IMG/VR virus record: IMGVR_UViG_3300020152_000009
Location: 1 to 44,138 of that record
Source of the DNA: a virus
Length of the DNA: 44,138 nucleotides
Direction: 5' to 3' (one strand)
Shown here: one piece after another, positions 35,956 through 44,138 of the stretch
Position numbering within the stretch: the first letter of the stretch is position 1
How the letters are laid out: every line of letters begins with the position of its first letter
The notes under the pieces: generated by a model
Told to the model about the DNA's origin: nothing
The model's database searches: none
Seen by the model: the letters and a program-made list of their open reading frames with translations, nothing else
Position numbers and translations under genes: made by a program

Positions 35956-37761
35956 ATGAGACTATCCCTTGATCTAGGGCTGGGAAGCATTGCGAGTCTC
36001 AATGCGGGTGGGGGGTGGTGGCCTTCCGGTGCAGTGTTCGCTTATGACCCGCTGCGAAGTCGCGCCATGGTGGATGGCAGCGCCGTCGATCCCGCAACGA
36101 TCATCTCGTGTTCTCGCGAAGCTTCAGGTTATCACCGCACGGTTGCCGGGGTCTATCAGAGCTTCGGGGCCAACGTCCTGCGCATCACTGACCGGGGCCT
36201 GCTGGTAGAGCCAGCCCGGACCAACCTGGTTACCTACCTCAAGGACATCGCCCAATACGGCAACGTCTCTGGCACCGCGCCGACGCGGACCAATCTGGTC
36301 ACGACAGAACTCGGCATTTTCGATCAGGGGCAACTGGTCGCCAGCCCAAATTCGACCACCACCATTGGCATATCGACCCCGACATACGCGCTCACCGCTG
36401 CCTCAGAATACGCAATGAGCGTATGGTTCAAAGCCGGCACCACCGGACAGGCCCGCTTTGTCGAGCGCGACACGACCAACGTGCTCAACAGCAATATCAA
36501 CGGCCTCATCTCAGCGTTGGCCGCTACCAGCTCGTCAGCGGGCGCTTTGACAGATGTTCTGACGGAGGATGTCGGCACGGGGAAGCTCTTAACCTCTGCC
36601 TTCGTTCCGCTCAACACGGCCACCCACGCCATTCGTCTCGGTCCCAATGGGCTAGGCGACATAACCATATTGGCTGCTCAGATCGAGCTAGGACACAAGC
36701 CAACATCGCCCATCTTGTCGGCGGGGTCTGCTGCCGCTCGCGATGCTGATGTTGTGACATTGGCCCTGGGCGCCGACGACCTCGACCTGACCTTCTGGTT
36801 TTACGATGGCACCTTTGAGGTGATCCCCCAGGTATCTGGCGACTACGCGATCCCCACCGACCTGTCGCGCTCCGAGATCATTATGGTGTCTGGAGCCCCA
36901 TATGTTCCGCCCGGCGCAGCTACGGTATTCGTGCTTCCAGACGGTCCTAGCCAGATGACTTCGGGCAAGGGTCCGTCCGGGCTTGGCGTTGTTGAGCGCG
37001 AGAGCGACGGCAAGATATTCATCACTACGGATGGTCGCCCATACGACAATGTGACGGCCTATTCGGCGGGCATCTGCCAATACAGCGAGGACAAGGCCAC
37101 TTTCGACTTCGAGTGGAAATTCTCCGACATATACCCAACCCGCTGGGGTGATCGCCCCGACCTCGTTCCGCCGAAGTTAGCTGGTGAGGGCATGTCAGGG
37201 CAAGGGCTGTCTATTGATCCGGTTGACGGGACTCTTTGGGCCATTGCCAAGGATGGGGATGATGTTGGCAGAACATCGGCACTGCATTTCGATCCGGTAG
37301 CAGCCGCCAGCGGCACAGCGGCAGATGGCTTTATCGCCCAATTCCCGCTTTCCGATACAACCAACGCGATTGTAGCGCTGTCCAACAGCCTCATGCTGAC
37401 GGCGGGGTCGACCTCGTTCCAGTTCCGCAACAAGTCGACCTTTGCCTCTGTTGGCGGGTCTTACGCTCTTAGCGGCATAGAGCAGGCATGTGAGCATGCC
37501 GCTACCAACCACCTGTTCATCACCAAGGGTGAGAACAACGAGCCGGGGCAACTCCTGCGGTTTTCCATTGGTGCGACAGCAGCGGCCTGCGTCTATGAAA
37601 AGACGTTCATCCTGCCCAGAGCGACGGCAATCGAAGGCCCGTTCATCGCAGGCTGGCGAAACAGGTTGATGATCATGCATGACGGCAATCGCCACCTGGT
37701 CCTGGTGGGGTCGCGGTTCAATGAGTTGCAGGAATATGACATCGAAGGGCTGTTCGACTAG
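35956..37761 (+). CDS. Large fibre-like/receptor-binding protein (601 aa)
   Basis: The N-terminal part has GLLVEPARTNLVTYL (near residues 80-95), a motif of phage adhesin and minor tail proteins with a carbohydrate-binding jelly-roll domain; the following 150 residues (AMSVWFKAGTTGQARFVERD) fit that fold. Residues 330-600 contain repeated strands with DG/ND turns (GLSIDPVDGTLWAIAKDGDD, LLRFSIGATAAACVYEKTF), reminiscent of a beta propeller. It probably takes part in host recognition. Its place upstream of terminase, far from the other tail genes, is unusual. Confidence 0.55.
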   Translation: MRLSLDLGLGSIASLNAGGGWWPSGAVFAYDPLRSRAMVDGSAVDPATIISCSREASGYHRTVAGVYQSFGANVLRITDRGLLVEPARTNLVTYLKDIAQYGNVSGTAPTRTNLVTTELGIFDQGQLVASPNSTTTIGISTPTYALTAASEYAMSVWFKAGTTGQARFVERDTTNVLNSNINGLISALAATSSSAGALTDVLTEDVGTGKLLTSAFVPLNTATHAIRLGPNGLGDITILAAQIELGHKPTSPILSAGSAAARDADVVTLALGADDLDLTFWFYDGTFEVIPQVSGDYAIPTDLSRSEIIMVSGAPYVPPGAATVFVLPDGPSQMTSGKGPSGLGVVERESDGKIFITTDGRPYDNVTAYSAGICQYSEDKATFDFEWKFSDIYPTRWGDRPDLVPPKLAGEGMSGQGLSIDPVDGTLWAIAKDGDDVGRTSALHFDPVAAASGTAADGFIAQFPLSDTTNAIVALSNSLMLTAGSTSFQFRNKSTFASVGGSYALSGIEQACEHAATNHLFITKGENNEPGQLLRFSIGATAAACVYEKTFILPRATAIEGPFIAGWRNRLMIMHDGNRHLVLVGSRFNELQEYDIEGLFD

Positions 37762-37787
37762 CCCACACTCCAACATCATCTGTGGGC
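37761..37787 (+). other. Stem-loop after the 601-aa gene
   Basis: GCCCACA and TGTGGGC form a 7-bp stem with a 13-nt loop, starting within the stop codon. No T-run follows, so it may be a weak pause or an mRNA stability element. Confidence 0.42.
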
Positions 37788-37826
37788 GCCCCCTTCTAAC
37801 ACCCCCATCACCATAGGAGGCCTAGC

Positions 37827-38102
37827 ATGGCCAGCACGAAGTGGAACCGTGGCGCGAACGGGTCCGACAGTTTCGGGGAAGAGGGCCGGCTTGTGACCCC
37901 CAGCGACACAACCCTGCTCGACCCAATCGCGAAATCTGTGGTGGTCACCGACGCGACTGCCGGCGCGAACATTTCTGTCCTGACCACAGGCGGCTCGACC
38001 ATTGCCTTCGTAGGCGTGGCGGTGGGCTTCATTGTTCCCTATCGCGTGGCTCGGGTGAATTCGACAGGAACCACTGTCACTTCCTGCTACACCATCGACT
38101 AG
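37827..38102 (+). CDS. Small beta-rich virion protein (91 aa)
   Basis: The protein MASTKWNRGANGSDSFGEEG... has Thr/Ser-rich strands (SVVVTDATAGANISVLTTGG, STIAFVGVAVGFIVPYRVAR). It has AGGAGG upstream. Similar small proteins occur near the terminase genes in many podoviruses and are probably structural. No exact role is known to me. Confidence 0.6.
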   Translation: MASTKWNRGANGSDSFGEEGRLVTPSDTTLLDPIAKSVVVTDATAGANISVLTTGGSTIAFVGVAVGFIVPYRVARVNSTGTTVTSCYTID

Positions 38103-38114
38103 GGAGCATTCTCC

Positions 38115-38432
38115 ATGGCGCTCTCAGGCGTACACGTCACTTGCTGCTATGCAGGCAACAGCGACAACCCGAACCAGTCCTATCCCCTGGTCGGAAAGAT
38201 ACTGTTCTCCCAGACCATGGCAAGCGCAGGCACCACAACGCAGTCCGCGCCAGCAACCACGATCACGGGCAGGAACTATCCGCTCTTCCAGGTCTATGGG
38301 ACCGCAGACTTCTACGTCGCCATCGGCCCCACGCCAGACGCATCCGGAACGGAACGGGCTTTCGTGCCGGCATACCTGCTGCGCGAGTTCTACTGCGTAC
38401 AGGGTGACAAGCTGGCTTGGGTGCTGGCGTAG
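38115..38432 (+). CDS. Small beta-rich virion protein (105 aa)
   Basis: The protein MALSGVHVTCCYAGNSDNPN... has beta character (NYPLFQVYGTADFYVAIGPT, then FVPAYLLREFYCVQGD) and ends LAWVLA. It resembles the previous protein in size and composition, so the two may be related structural components. The gene is just upstream of the terminase small subunit. Confidence 0.58.
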   Translation: MALSGVHVTCCYAGNSDNPNQSYPLVGKILFSQTMASAGTTTQSAPATTITGRNYPLFQVYGTADFYVAIGPTPDASGTERAFVPAYLLREFYCVQGDKLAWVLA

Positions 38433-38436
38433 TACG

Positions 38437-38946
38437 ATGGCTGGCAAGACGACCTTCACGCAAGAAGCAGCGGACGCCATTTGTGAGCGCATTGCTGATG
38501 GGGAAAGCCTTCGGTCAATATGCGCAGATGACGCGATGCCTTCCACATCGACAGTTTGCAAATGGTTGGCCGCCGAACCTGCATTCTCGGAACAGTACGC
38601 GCGCGCACGTGAGCTTCAAGCTGATGCGCTGTTCGATGAGATCCTAGAGATAGCAGATGATGGCTCCAACGACTGGATGGAGCGCAAGAACGCCGACGAT
38701 CAGAGTATTGGCTGGCGTGAGAACGGCGAGGCGCTTCGGCGGTCGCAACTCCGGGTTGATGCTCGCAAGTGGATGGCCGGCAAGCTCCAGGCCAAGAAGT
38801 ACGGCGACAAGCTGGATTTGAACCATAGCGGCTCGATCAGTACTATGAGCGAGGAACAGGTTGATGCTCGACTCGCTGAGCTACTCGGAAAAGCTGGAAT
38901 TGGCCCAGCTCATGGATCGTCGGGAACAACTGATCCGGTCGAATAA
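38437..38946 (+). CDS. Terminase small subunit
   Basis: The 169-residue protein has a terminase small-subunit helix-turn-helix region: TTFTQEAADAICERIADGES, then SICADDAMPSTSTVCKWLAA. The following helical domain (YARARELQADALFDEILEIA) and a basic WMAGKLQAKKYGDKLD segment are typical of this family. It recognises the packaging site. It overlaps the large-subunit gene by 83 bp, a common arrangement. Confidence 0.85.
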   Translation: MAGKTTFTQEAADAICERIADGESLRSICADDAMPSTSTVCKWLAAEPAFSEQYARARELQADALFDEILEIADDGSNDWMERKNADDQSIGWRENGEALRRSQLRVDARKWMAGKLQAKKYGDKLDLNHSGSISTMSEEQVDARLAELLGKAGIGPAHGSSGTTDPVE

Positions 38947-40273
38947 GCTCAGGGACTACCGACCCTACGCCAAGCAGTTAGAGTTTCACGAGCGGGGGGC
39001 TTGGTATCGCGAACGCCTGTTCATGGCGGGCAACCAGCTCGGCAAGACGTATGCGGGCGCTGCGGAAGCCGCAATGCATCTCACCGGCCGCTATCCCGAT
39101 TGGTGGGAAGGCCGGCGCTTTAACGGCGCTATAACGATGCTGGCGGGCTCGGAAAGCTACGAGCTGACCAGGGACGGCGTTCAACGCCTCTTGGTTGGCC
39201 CGCCGATGACCGAGGCTGAATGGGGGACGGGGTATATCCCCAAAGAGGCCATCGTGGCCACCACACGGCGTTCTGGTGTGTCTGGCGCCCTTGATACGGT
39301 TACGGTGCGCCACGTCTCTGGTGGCACGTCCACGCTGCTGCTCAAGGCCTATGAACAGGGCCGCGGCAAATGGCAGGCCAATACGGTTGAATTCGTGTGG
39401 TTCGATGAAGAGCCGCCGGAAGATGTCTATTTCGAGGGTATCACCCGCACGAACGCCACTGGCGGTTCTATTGCGGTGACCTTTACGCCCCTCAAGGGCA
39501 TGTCGGCAGTCGTGGCCAGGTACGTGCTGGAAGACAGCGAGGACCGCGCCGTCATTTCGATGACGATTGAGGACGCAGAGCACTACACGCCCGAGGAACG
39601 GGCCAAGATCATCGCAAGCTACCCGCCGCACGAGAGGGAAGCGCGCACGAAAGGCATTCCATCTCTCGGTAGTGGCTTGGTCTTCCCCGTCATAGAGGAC
39701 GACATCGTTGTTGAGCCATTCGATATCCCGGCCATTTGGCCCCAGATAATCGGCATCGACTTTGGCTATGACCATCCTTTCGGCGCGGTGCGGGTCGCTC
39801 ACGACCGCGACAACGATGTGGTTTACGTCACGGCGGAATATCGCAAGCGCGAAGCCGGCCCGGTAGTCCACTCCGCAGCGCTGAAGCCGTGGGGCTCGTG
39901 GATACCAGTGGCATGGCCTCACGATGGCATGCGCAAGGACAAAGACCCGAGCGGCAAGGAATTCAAAACTCTCTACGAAGACCAAGGCCTGAACATGCTG
40001 CCTGAGAAGGCGGAATTCGAAGGCGGCGGTTACGGGCGAGAGGCAGGCCTGATGGACATGCTCGACCGCATGGAGACAGGTCGCTGGAAGGTCTTCAAGA
40101 CCTGCACGAGCTGGCTGGAAGAGCGCCGCATGTATCACCGCAAGGATGGTGTGGTCGTCGATGAGCGTGATGATGTGCTTTGCGCCTCTCGCTACGCACT
40201 GATGATGCTCCGCTTCGCTGAGACGCACCGCGCCGGCGTCATGCCGCAAGTAGACAATGATTGGGTTCGCTAA
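38864..40273 (+). CDS. Terminase large subunit, P22/Sf6-like
   Basis: The protein has 469 residues from ATG 38864 (GAGGA upstream). The ATPase part shows Walker A in LFMAGNQLGKTYAGA and Walker B in VEFVWFDEEPPEDVYFEG. The nuclease part begins with the RNase H-like Asp in IIGIDFGYDHPFGAVRVAHD, with further acidic residues in VDERDDVLCASRYA. Length and motifs agree with headful terminases of P22-like phages, so the genome is probably circularly permuted in virions. Confidence 0.9.
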   Translation: MLDSLSYSEKLELAQLMDRREQLIRSNKLRDYRPYAKQLEFHERGAWYRERLFMAGNQLGKTYAGAAEAAMHLTGRYPDWWEGRRFNGAITMLAGSESYELTRDGVQRLLVGPPMTEAEWGTGYIPKEAIVATTRRSGVSGALDTVTVRHVSGGTSTLLLKAYEQGRGKWQANTVEFVWFDEEPPEDVYFEGITRTNATGGSIAVTFTPLKGMSAVVARYVLEDSEDRAVISMTIEDAEHYTPEERAKIIASYPPHEREARTKGIPSLGSGLVFPVIEDDIVVEPFDIPAIWPQIIGIDFGYDHPFGAVRVAHDRDNDVVYVTAEYRKREAGPVVHSAALKPWGSWIPVAWPHDGMRKDKDPSGKEFKTLYEDQGLNMLPEKAEFEGGGYGREAGLMDMLDRMETGRWKVFKTCTSWLEERRMYHRKDGVVVDERDDVLCASRYALMMLRFAETHRAGVMPQVDNDWVR

Positions 40274-42516
40274 TGGCTGACGCTGACATCGAGATCGAGG
40301 AAAGCGACCTGTCAGCCATCGTGGCGGACGAGATTCGTCTGGCGCAGACCTTCGACCAGTCCAAGCGTACCCTCGCACTCGAATACATGCGCGGCGAAAT
40401 GCGTGACCTCCCATCGCGGGTCAATGGATCGTCGCAGACCGACCGCACGGTTGCCGATGCTGTTGCCTGGACACTTCCCGGTGTGGTGCGGACCTTTACG
40501 GCCTCAGACCAGATGGTCGAGTTCGAAGCCACGCAGGAAGGTGGGGAGCGCGGCGCCGAAGAGGCCAGCGAGTACACCAACTACGGCTTCTTCCGCGAGA
40601 ATGACGGCTACCGCATCCTCTACAACGCGACCTATGACAGTCTGCTCATGGGCAATGGTGCTGCCGCGTCGTACTGGTGCCCGGAAGAGACGGAAACCAA
40701 GCTGTTCCGCGACAAGACCGAGGAAGAGCTAGCCTACCTCATGAGCGAGGAAGGCTGGCAGGGCATGGGACAGATGCCGGAGTCCGGCAAGCCTCGCTTC
40801 ATGCTGATTGACGACCCGGTAACTGGCGAACCTGTTGAAGTCGGTGTGCCGACATTCACGGTGCGGCTCCAGATGGTGACCGAGCGCGGCCACATCAAAG
40901 ACCTGACGCTCAAGCCGGAAAACCTGCTGCTCAACAGTTCGGCCACGACCATCGACGGTGCGCGCTTCGTGGGCTACCTGCATGACGACAAGACCCGCTC
41001 CGATCTGCTCGCAATGGCGGACGAATACGGCTGGGACAAGTCTGTCATCGAGGAGTTGCCATCGTTCACGCGGGCAGACCGCACGATGGTTGCTGATGCC
41101 CGCCGCTCGGGCAGCTACATGATCAACGACACGTCGCCGGTTAAGTCCGGTGATCTGATCGACCTTTACGAGTGCTATGTGCGCGTTGACCGGGACGGCG
41201 ACGGGCAGGCCGAACTGCTCCAAGTCTGGTATGCCGGCAACTCCGGGCAGGGCGAAGTGCTGAGCGAGGATGATTGGGAAGACGATGTTCCGTTCACGGA
41301 CATCCCCTGCTATCCGATCCCGCACCGTTGGGAAGCCGAAAGCCTGTTCGACCGCACGGCTGACATCCAGCGGGTGAAGACTGCGCTGCTGCGCCAGATG
41401 CTCGACAACACCTACGCCGTGGGCATGCCCATGCGCGAGGTGGAAGAGGGCTCGGTCCTGAACCCCGACATCCTGATCAACCCCAAGTTTGGCGGGCTGA
41501 TCTGGAAGAAGAAAACCACAGCGCCCATCGTTCGACACGAGACGCCCTTCATTGCTGACAAGCTGATGCTGGGCCTCGAATACATGGACCAGATGGTCAC
41601 CAAGCGTACCGGGATTTCCCGTACGACGATGGCCCTGGACCCCGAGGCATTGCAGAATCAGACGGCCACGGCAGCGCAGCAGAACCATGACGCCGCAGTA
41701 TCGCAGACCGAGTTGATTGCCCGCAACATGGCAGAGCTGGGCTGGACCCGATTCTTCGCCAAGCGCCGCAACATCGCCAAGAAATACGTCAAGCAGCCGG
41801 TCAAGATTCCGTCGAAGAACGGCGACCCCGGCGAGGACGGCAAGCCCTCCGGTTATCGCACTGTCCAGCCCGAGGCGTGGACGGACGACATGGCCTGCAC
41901 GATCAATGTGGGCCTGGGCACTGGCTCCCGTGATCGGGACATGGCGATGCTCAACACGATCCTGCAAGGTCAGGTTGGCATGGCGGCCCAGCTCAAGGAA
42001 GCCGGCATGGCGTCCAAGGCCATCGAGTTCATCCCGCGCATTCGCAAGACCGCTGTGCGACTGGCGGAAAGCTCGGGCCTCAAGAACCCGGAAGAGTACT
42101 ACCCGGAGATTTCCGAAGACGAAGTGAAGGCTCTGCAACAGCAGGCAGCGCAGCCCCGTCCTGATCCTGCCCTCGCTCTTGAGCAGGCCAAGGGAGCGGT
42201 TGCGGAGAAGCTGAAGCAGGTTGATGCGCAGGTTTCGCTGCAAGAAGCCAACATCAAGGCGCAGGGCGACGTTGCCAAGAACCGCGCTGAACTGGAAGCC
42301 GACCTCGCGACCAAGGAAGCCGACCGGCAGAACGCCTTGGCGCTTCAGATGCAGCAGCAGCAGTTTGACCGCGAACAGGCAGACGCCGACCGCGCATTCG
42401 AAGCATGGAAGATCGAGCAGAGCAACACTATGGAGCGAGAGCGCATGGCCAATGCCGCGACCATAGCGGCAAGCAAGCCTGAGCCCGCCACCAAGCCCGC
42501 AGGTGCCCGCAAATGA
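40273..42516 (+). CDS. Portal protein (P22/SU10-like)
   Basis: The protein has 747 residues from ATG 40273 in a TAATG overlap. The core has portal-type motifs: VADAVAWTLPGVVRTFTAS, WEAESLFDRTADIQRVKTAL and GMPMREVEEGSVLNPDILIN. The C-terminal 150 residues are a long helical barrel-like, Gln-rich part (LALQMQQQQFDREQ). This large size matches P22-like portals. The portal forms the DNA channel at one capsid vertex and anchors the tail. Confidence 0.87.
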   Translation: MADADIEIEESDLSAIVADEIRLAQTFDQSKRTLALEYMRGEMRDLPSRVNGSSQTDRTVADAVAWTLPGVVRTFTASDQMVEFEATQEGGERGAEEASEYTNYGFFRENDGYRILYNATYDSLLMGNGAAASYWCPEETETKLFRDKTEEELAYLMSEEGWQGMGQMPESGKPRFMLIDDPVTGEPVEVGVPTFTVRLQMVTERGHIKDLTLKPENLLLNSSATTIDGARFVGYLHDDKTRSDLLAMADEYGWDKSVIEELPSFTRADRTMVADARRSGSYMINDTSPVKSGDLIDLYECYVRVDRDGDGQAELLQVWYAGNSGQGEVLSEDDWEDDVPFTDIPCYPIPHRWEAESLFDRTADIQRVKTALLRQMLDNTYAVGMPMREVEEGSVLNPDILINPKFGGLIWKKKTTAPIVRHETPFIADKLMLGLEYMDQMVTKRTGISRTTMALDPEALQNQTATAAQQNHDAAVSQTELIARNMAELGWTRFFAKRRNIAKKYVKQPVKIPSKNGDPGEDGKPSGYRTVQPEAWTDDMACTINVGLGTGSRDRDMAMLNTILQGQVGMAAQLKEAGMASKAIEFIPRIRKTAVRLAESSGLKNPEEYYPEISEDEVKALQQQAAQPRPDPALALEQAKGAVAEKLKQVDAQVSLQEANIKAQGDVAKNRAELEADLATKEADRQNALALQMQQQQFDREQADADRAFEAWKIEQSNTMERERMANAATIAASKPEPATKPAGARK

Positions 42517-42776
42517 CCCCTGCCGAACGCCAGGCCGCCGAAGCTGCCCGCCTCCTGAGCGAGCCGCTGCTGGTGGAAGCCCTCGACGGCATCATGGCCG
42601 ACGCCTTTGCCGAGTTCAAATCGATCACCATCGGCCCCGACAACATCATGGAAGTGATCGCGCTCCAGCAGCGCATCGTTGCCACCCAAGAAATTCACGA
42701 CCGCCTCGAAGCCAAGATCACTGCCTCCGGGCAGCGTGACGGCGGGGTTGTGGTCGAGAAACCGCCGACCGCTTAG
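42513..42776 (+). CDS. Small protein between portal and scaffold (87 aa)
   Basis: The protein is helical: MTPAERQAAEAARLLSEPLL, LDGIMADAFAEFKSITIG, then LQQRIVATQEIHDRLEAKIT. The 'RqAaeaarLLseplL' opening is common for small head-assembly proteins next to portals. The function is unknown; it is coupled to the portal gene by a 4-bp overlap. Confidence 0.65.
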   Translation: MTPAERQAAEAARLLSEPLLVEALDGIMADAFAEFKSITIGPDNIMEVIALQQRIVATQEIHDRLEAKITASGQRDGGVVVEKPPTA

Positions 42777-42817
42777 CGATCCCGGCGCGACACCTCCCCG
42801 CAAAGGAAACTACCACC

Positions 42818-43861
42818 ATGGCTGACAACAATCTCTCTGCCCCAGCGGCGGAGCCTGATGTCACGACTCCTCAGACCTATGACGATCAGGTCGAGGACAT
42901 ATCCAATCTCCTAGGCGACCTGGAAACAGACCTCCCCGAAGACGATCAGGATGAAGCAGCCGCGCCGGCCGAAACGGTCGAAGAGGAAGACGATCCCCTC
43001 TTTGCCGATGATCCCGATGCGGAAGACGTTGGAACGGAAGACGCAAAAGCTCCAGACGGCTCCGAAGAGCCTGAAATCAAGGGCGGACGCTTTGCACCAG
43101 ACAGTGCGAAAGTCACCCTTGACGATGGCACCGTGATCACCGTTGCGGACCTGAAGCGCAACAACCTTTTCCAGCGCGATTACACCAAGAAGACGACAGA
43201 GCTGACTGCCGAACGCGAGCAGATCACGTCTCTGAAGTCCGAGGTGGATCAGTACGCTCAATCACTGAACCAGTCCCGCGAATACCTCGCATGGTATGCC
43301 GAGACCCATCTACCGAAAGACCCTGGCCGCTTCACTGGCGACTCCGTGCGCGATCCTGTCGCGTACATGCAGTGGCAGCAGCAGCGCGATGCTTTCCTTG
43401 AGCATCAGCAGGCCTATCAGGTCTTCCAGCAGCAGAAGGCCGAAGACGACCAGCGCAAGTCCGGTGAAACGCAGAAGCAGACCCAGGTCCGCCTGAAGCG
43501 CGAAGCCGACGCACTCGTCAAGGCTATCCCAATCCTCAAAGACCCCGTGAAGGGTCCAGAGGCATGGAACACGCTGGTCCGTGGTGCCATCGAGCACTAC
43601 GGCTATTCGGCAGATGAGATCAACTCGCGCTCCGACCATAGGGACGCTGTGATGCTTCGGGATGCGCTTGCGTATCGCCGGATCAAGGCAGCAGCCCCAA
43701 AGGTGCAGGAGAAGGTGCGCCAACCAGCCCCGGTTCGTCCGGGAAAGCGCGCGCCCACCGATACGAGGGAACAGCAGGGACGACAGGTTCGGTCTGAGCG
43801 GCTTCGCAACAGCGGCCGCTTCGAAGACGGCGTGGCCGCGCTTCAGGACTTTGATCTCTAA
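42818..43861 (+). CDS. Scaffolding protein
   Basis: The 347-residue protein has a highly acidic N-terminal half (DDQVEDISNLLGDLETDLPE, EEEDDPLFADDPDAEDVG) followed by helical, Gln- and Lys-rich sequence (QQQKAEDDQRKSGETQKQTQ) and a basic C terminus (VRQPAPVRPGKRAPTDTREQ). This layout, between portal and capsid, is typical of scaffolds, which guide shell assembly and then leave. AAAGGAAA precedes the ATG. Confidence 0.82.
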   Translation: MADNNLSAPAAEPDVTTPQTYDDQVEDISNLLGDLETDLPEDDQDEAAAPAETVEEEDDPLFADDPDAEDVGTEDAKAPDGSEEPEIKGGRFAPDSAKVTLDDGTVITVADLKRNNLFQRDYTKKTTELTAEREQITSLKSEVDQYAQSLNQSREYLAWYAETHLPKDPGRFTGDSVRDPVAYMQWQQQRDAFLEHQQAYQVFQQQKAEDDQRKSGETQKQTQVRLKREADALVKAIPILKDPVKGPEAWNTLVRGAIEHYGYSADEINSRSDHRDAVMLRDALAYRRIKAAAPKVQEKVRQPAPVRPGKRAPTDTREQQGRQVRSERLRNSGRFEDGVAALQDFDL

Positions 43862-43873
43862 GGAGAACCCCTC

Positions 43874-44138
43874 ATGGCACAGGTTGCCAACACCTTCGAA
43901 ACCTACGACGCCGTAGGCAATCGGGAAGAACTGGCAGATCGCATCTACCAGATCACCCCGGAAAAGACCCCGTTCATGGCCCTCATCGGCCGCAAGTCGG
44001 TCAAGTCCACTCATCCCGAGTGGCAGACTGACGTGCTCGGTACGCCGGACACGACCAACAACCAGCCGGAAGGCAACGACTGGACCTATGACGCCATCGC
44101 GCCGACTACCCGCGTTGGCAACTACACGCAGATTTCGG
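43874..44138 (+). CDS. Major capsid protein, 5' part (continues at 1)
   Basis: The gene starts at ATG 43874 with AAGGAGA upstream. The first 46 codons end at 44011; the remaining bases here duplicate 1-127. The protein begins MAQVANTFETYDAVGNREEL, matching the N terminus of the DUF5309/SU10 capsid family, with ITPEKTPFMALIG following. The full protein has 336 residues after joining to 1-873. Confidence 0.93.
   Translation, partial: MAQVANTFETYDAVGNREELADRIYQITPEKTPFMALIGRKSVKSTHPEWQTDVLGTPDTTNNQPEGNDWTYDAIAPTTRVGNYTQIS
44012..44138. repeat. Right copy of 127-bp terminal overlap
   Basis: These bases are identical to 1-127 and should be counted once. See the left copy for the interpretation. 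Confidence 0.95.

Noticed and set aside
38978-42243. Very long minus-strand frames opposite the terminase (478 codons) and portal (504 codons).
   Set aside because: They mirror the codon positions of well-identified plus-strand genes in GC-rich DNA, and their Arg/His/Gly-rich sequences match no family.
1-44138. CRISPR array, insertion sequence or complete tRNA/rRNA gene.
   Set aside because: No regularly spaced repeats, transposase motifs with terminal inverted repeats, or full cloverleaf were seen; only the partial tRNA-Gln in attP.

Overview
The window is one complete circular genome of a temperate phage, opened inside its major capsid gene. Bases 1-127 recur exactly as 44012-44138, so the unique circle is 44,011 bp; a perfect 127-bp overlap looks like the k-mer overlap of a circular assembly rather than a biological terminal repeat. 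The host is probably an alphaproteobacterium, perhaps of the Hyphomicrobiales. This rests on the GC-rich coding style and on attP, which carries the 3' part of a tRNA-Gln(CTG) gene of alphaproteobacterial type; it is an inference. The structural genes point to a short-tailed (podovirus-like) particle: an SU10/DUF5309-type capsid protein, a P22/SU10-type portal, an adaptor, a beta-propeller-like nozzle protein, three ejection-type proteins, and no tape measure or tail tube.

Layout. (1) The late module runs rightward from 35629, across the junction, to 14359: two small proteins, a 601-aa fibre-like protein, terminase small and large subunits, portal, scaffold, capsid, head completion, tail, ejection proteins, a virion SleB-type hydrolase, a tail fibre, then lysis genes (TIGR02594-type endolysin, holin-like protein, overlapping Rz/Rz1-like spanins). 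Antisense genes interrupt it at 8684-9943 and perhaps at 12518-12658; they look like morons. The P63C-domain gene has its own promoter region with two dyad operators. (2) A leftward cluster of ten small genes (17036 to 14316) lies on one side of attP. (3) On the other side are a tyrosine integrase, an overlapping excisionase-like gene and a long leftward early operon (24796 to 17211) with recombination genes (NinB, a DUF1364/YbcO-type nuclease, a Rad52-like annealing protein, Gp157) and many small unknown genes. (4) The immunity region (24840-25830) has a short XRE repressor, a Cro/YdaS-like protein and a shared 17-bp operator/promoter element facing outward at both early promoters. (5) The rightward early operon (25609 to 34897) carries a T5orf172-like protein, a DNA methyltransferase, a DnaA domain-IV-like protein, a DnaB helicase, a loader-like protein, and finally a NusG-type antiterminator.

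Downstream of the NusG-type gene is about 730 bp without a convincing gene. It begins with a dense run of RNA hairpins, includes a terminator-like element, and ends in a strong intrinsic terminator just before the late genes. My leading hypothesis is that the phage NusG protein and this leader RNA form the early-to-late antitermination switch; two further intrinsic terminators (1350 and 10029) lie inside the late operon.

Seven small genes not captured by a typical 60-residue cutoff were found by hand (14316-14489, 14753-14926, 18460-18561, 19176-19289, 23264-23362, 26872-27033, 27347-27430). All but the one at 14753-14926 are predicted single-pass or short membrane proteins, and all are tightly coupled to their neighbours by overlapping stop and start codons or strong ribosome binding sites. 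One more gene (23037-23264) is interrupted by an in-frame amber codon.
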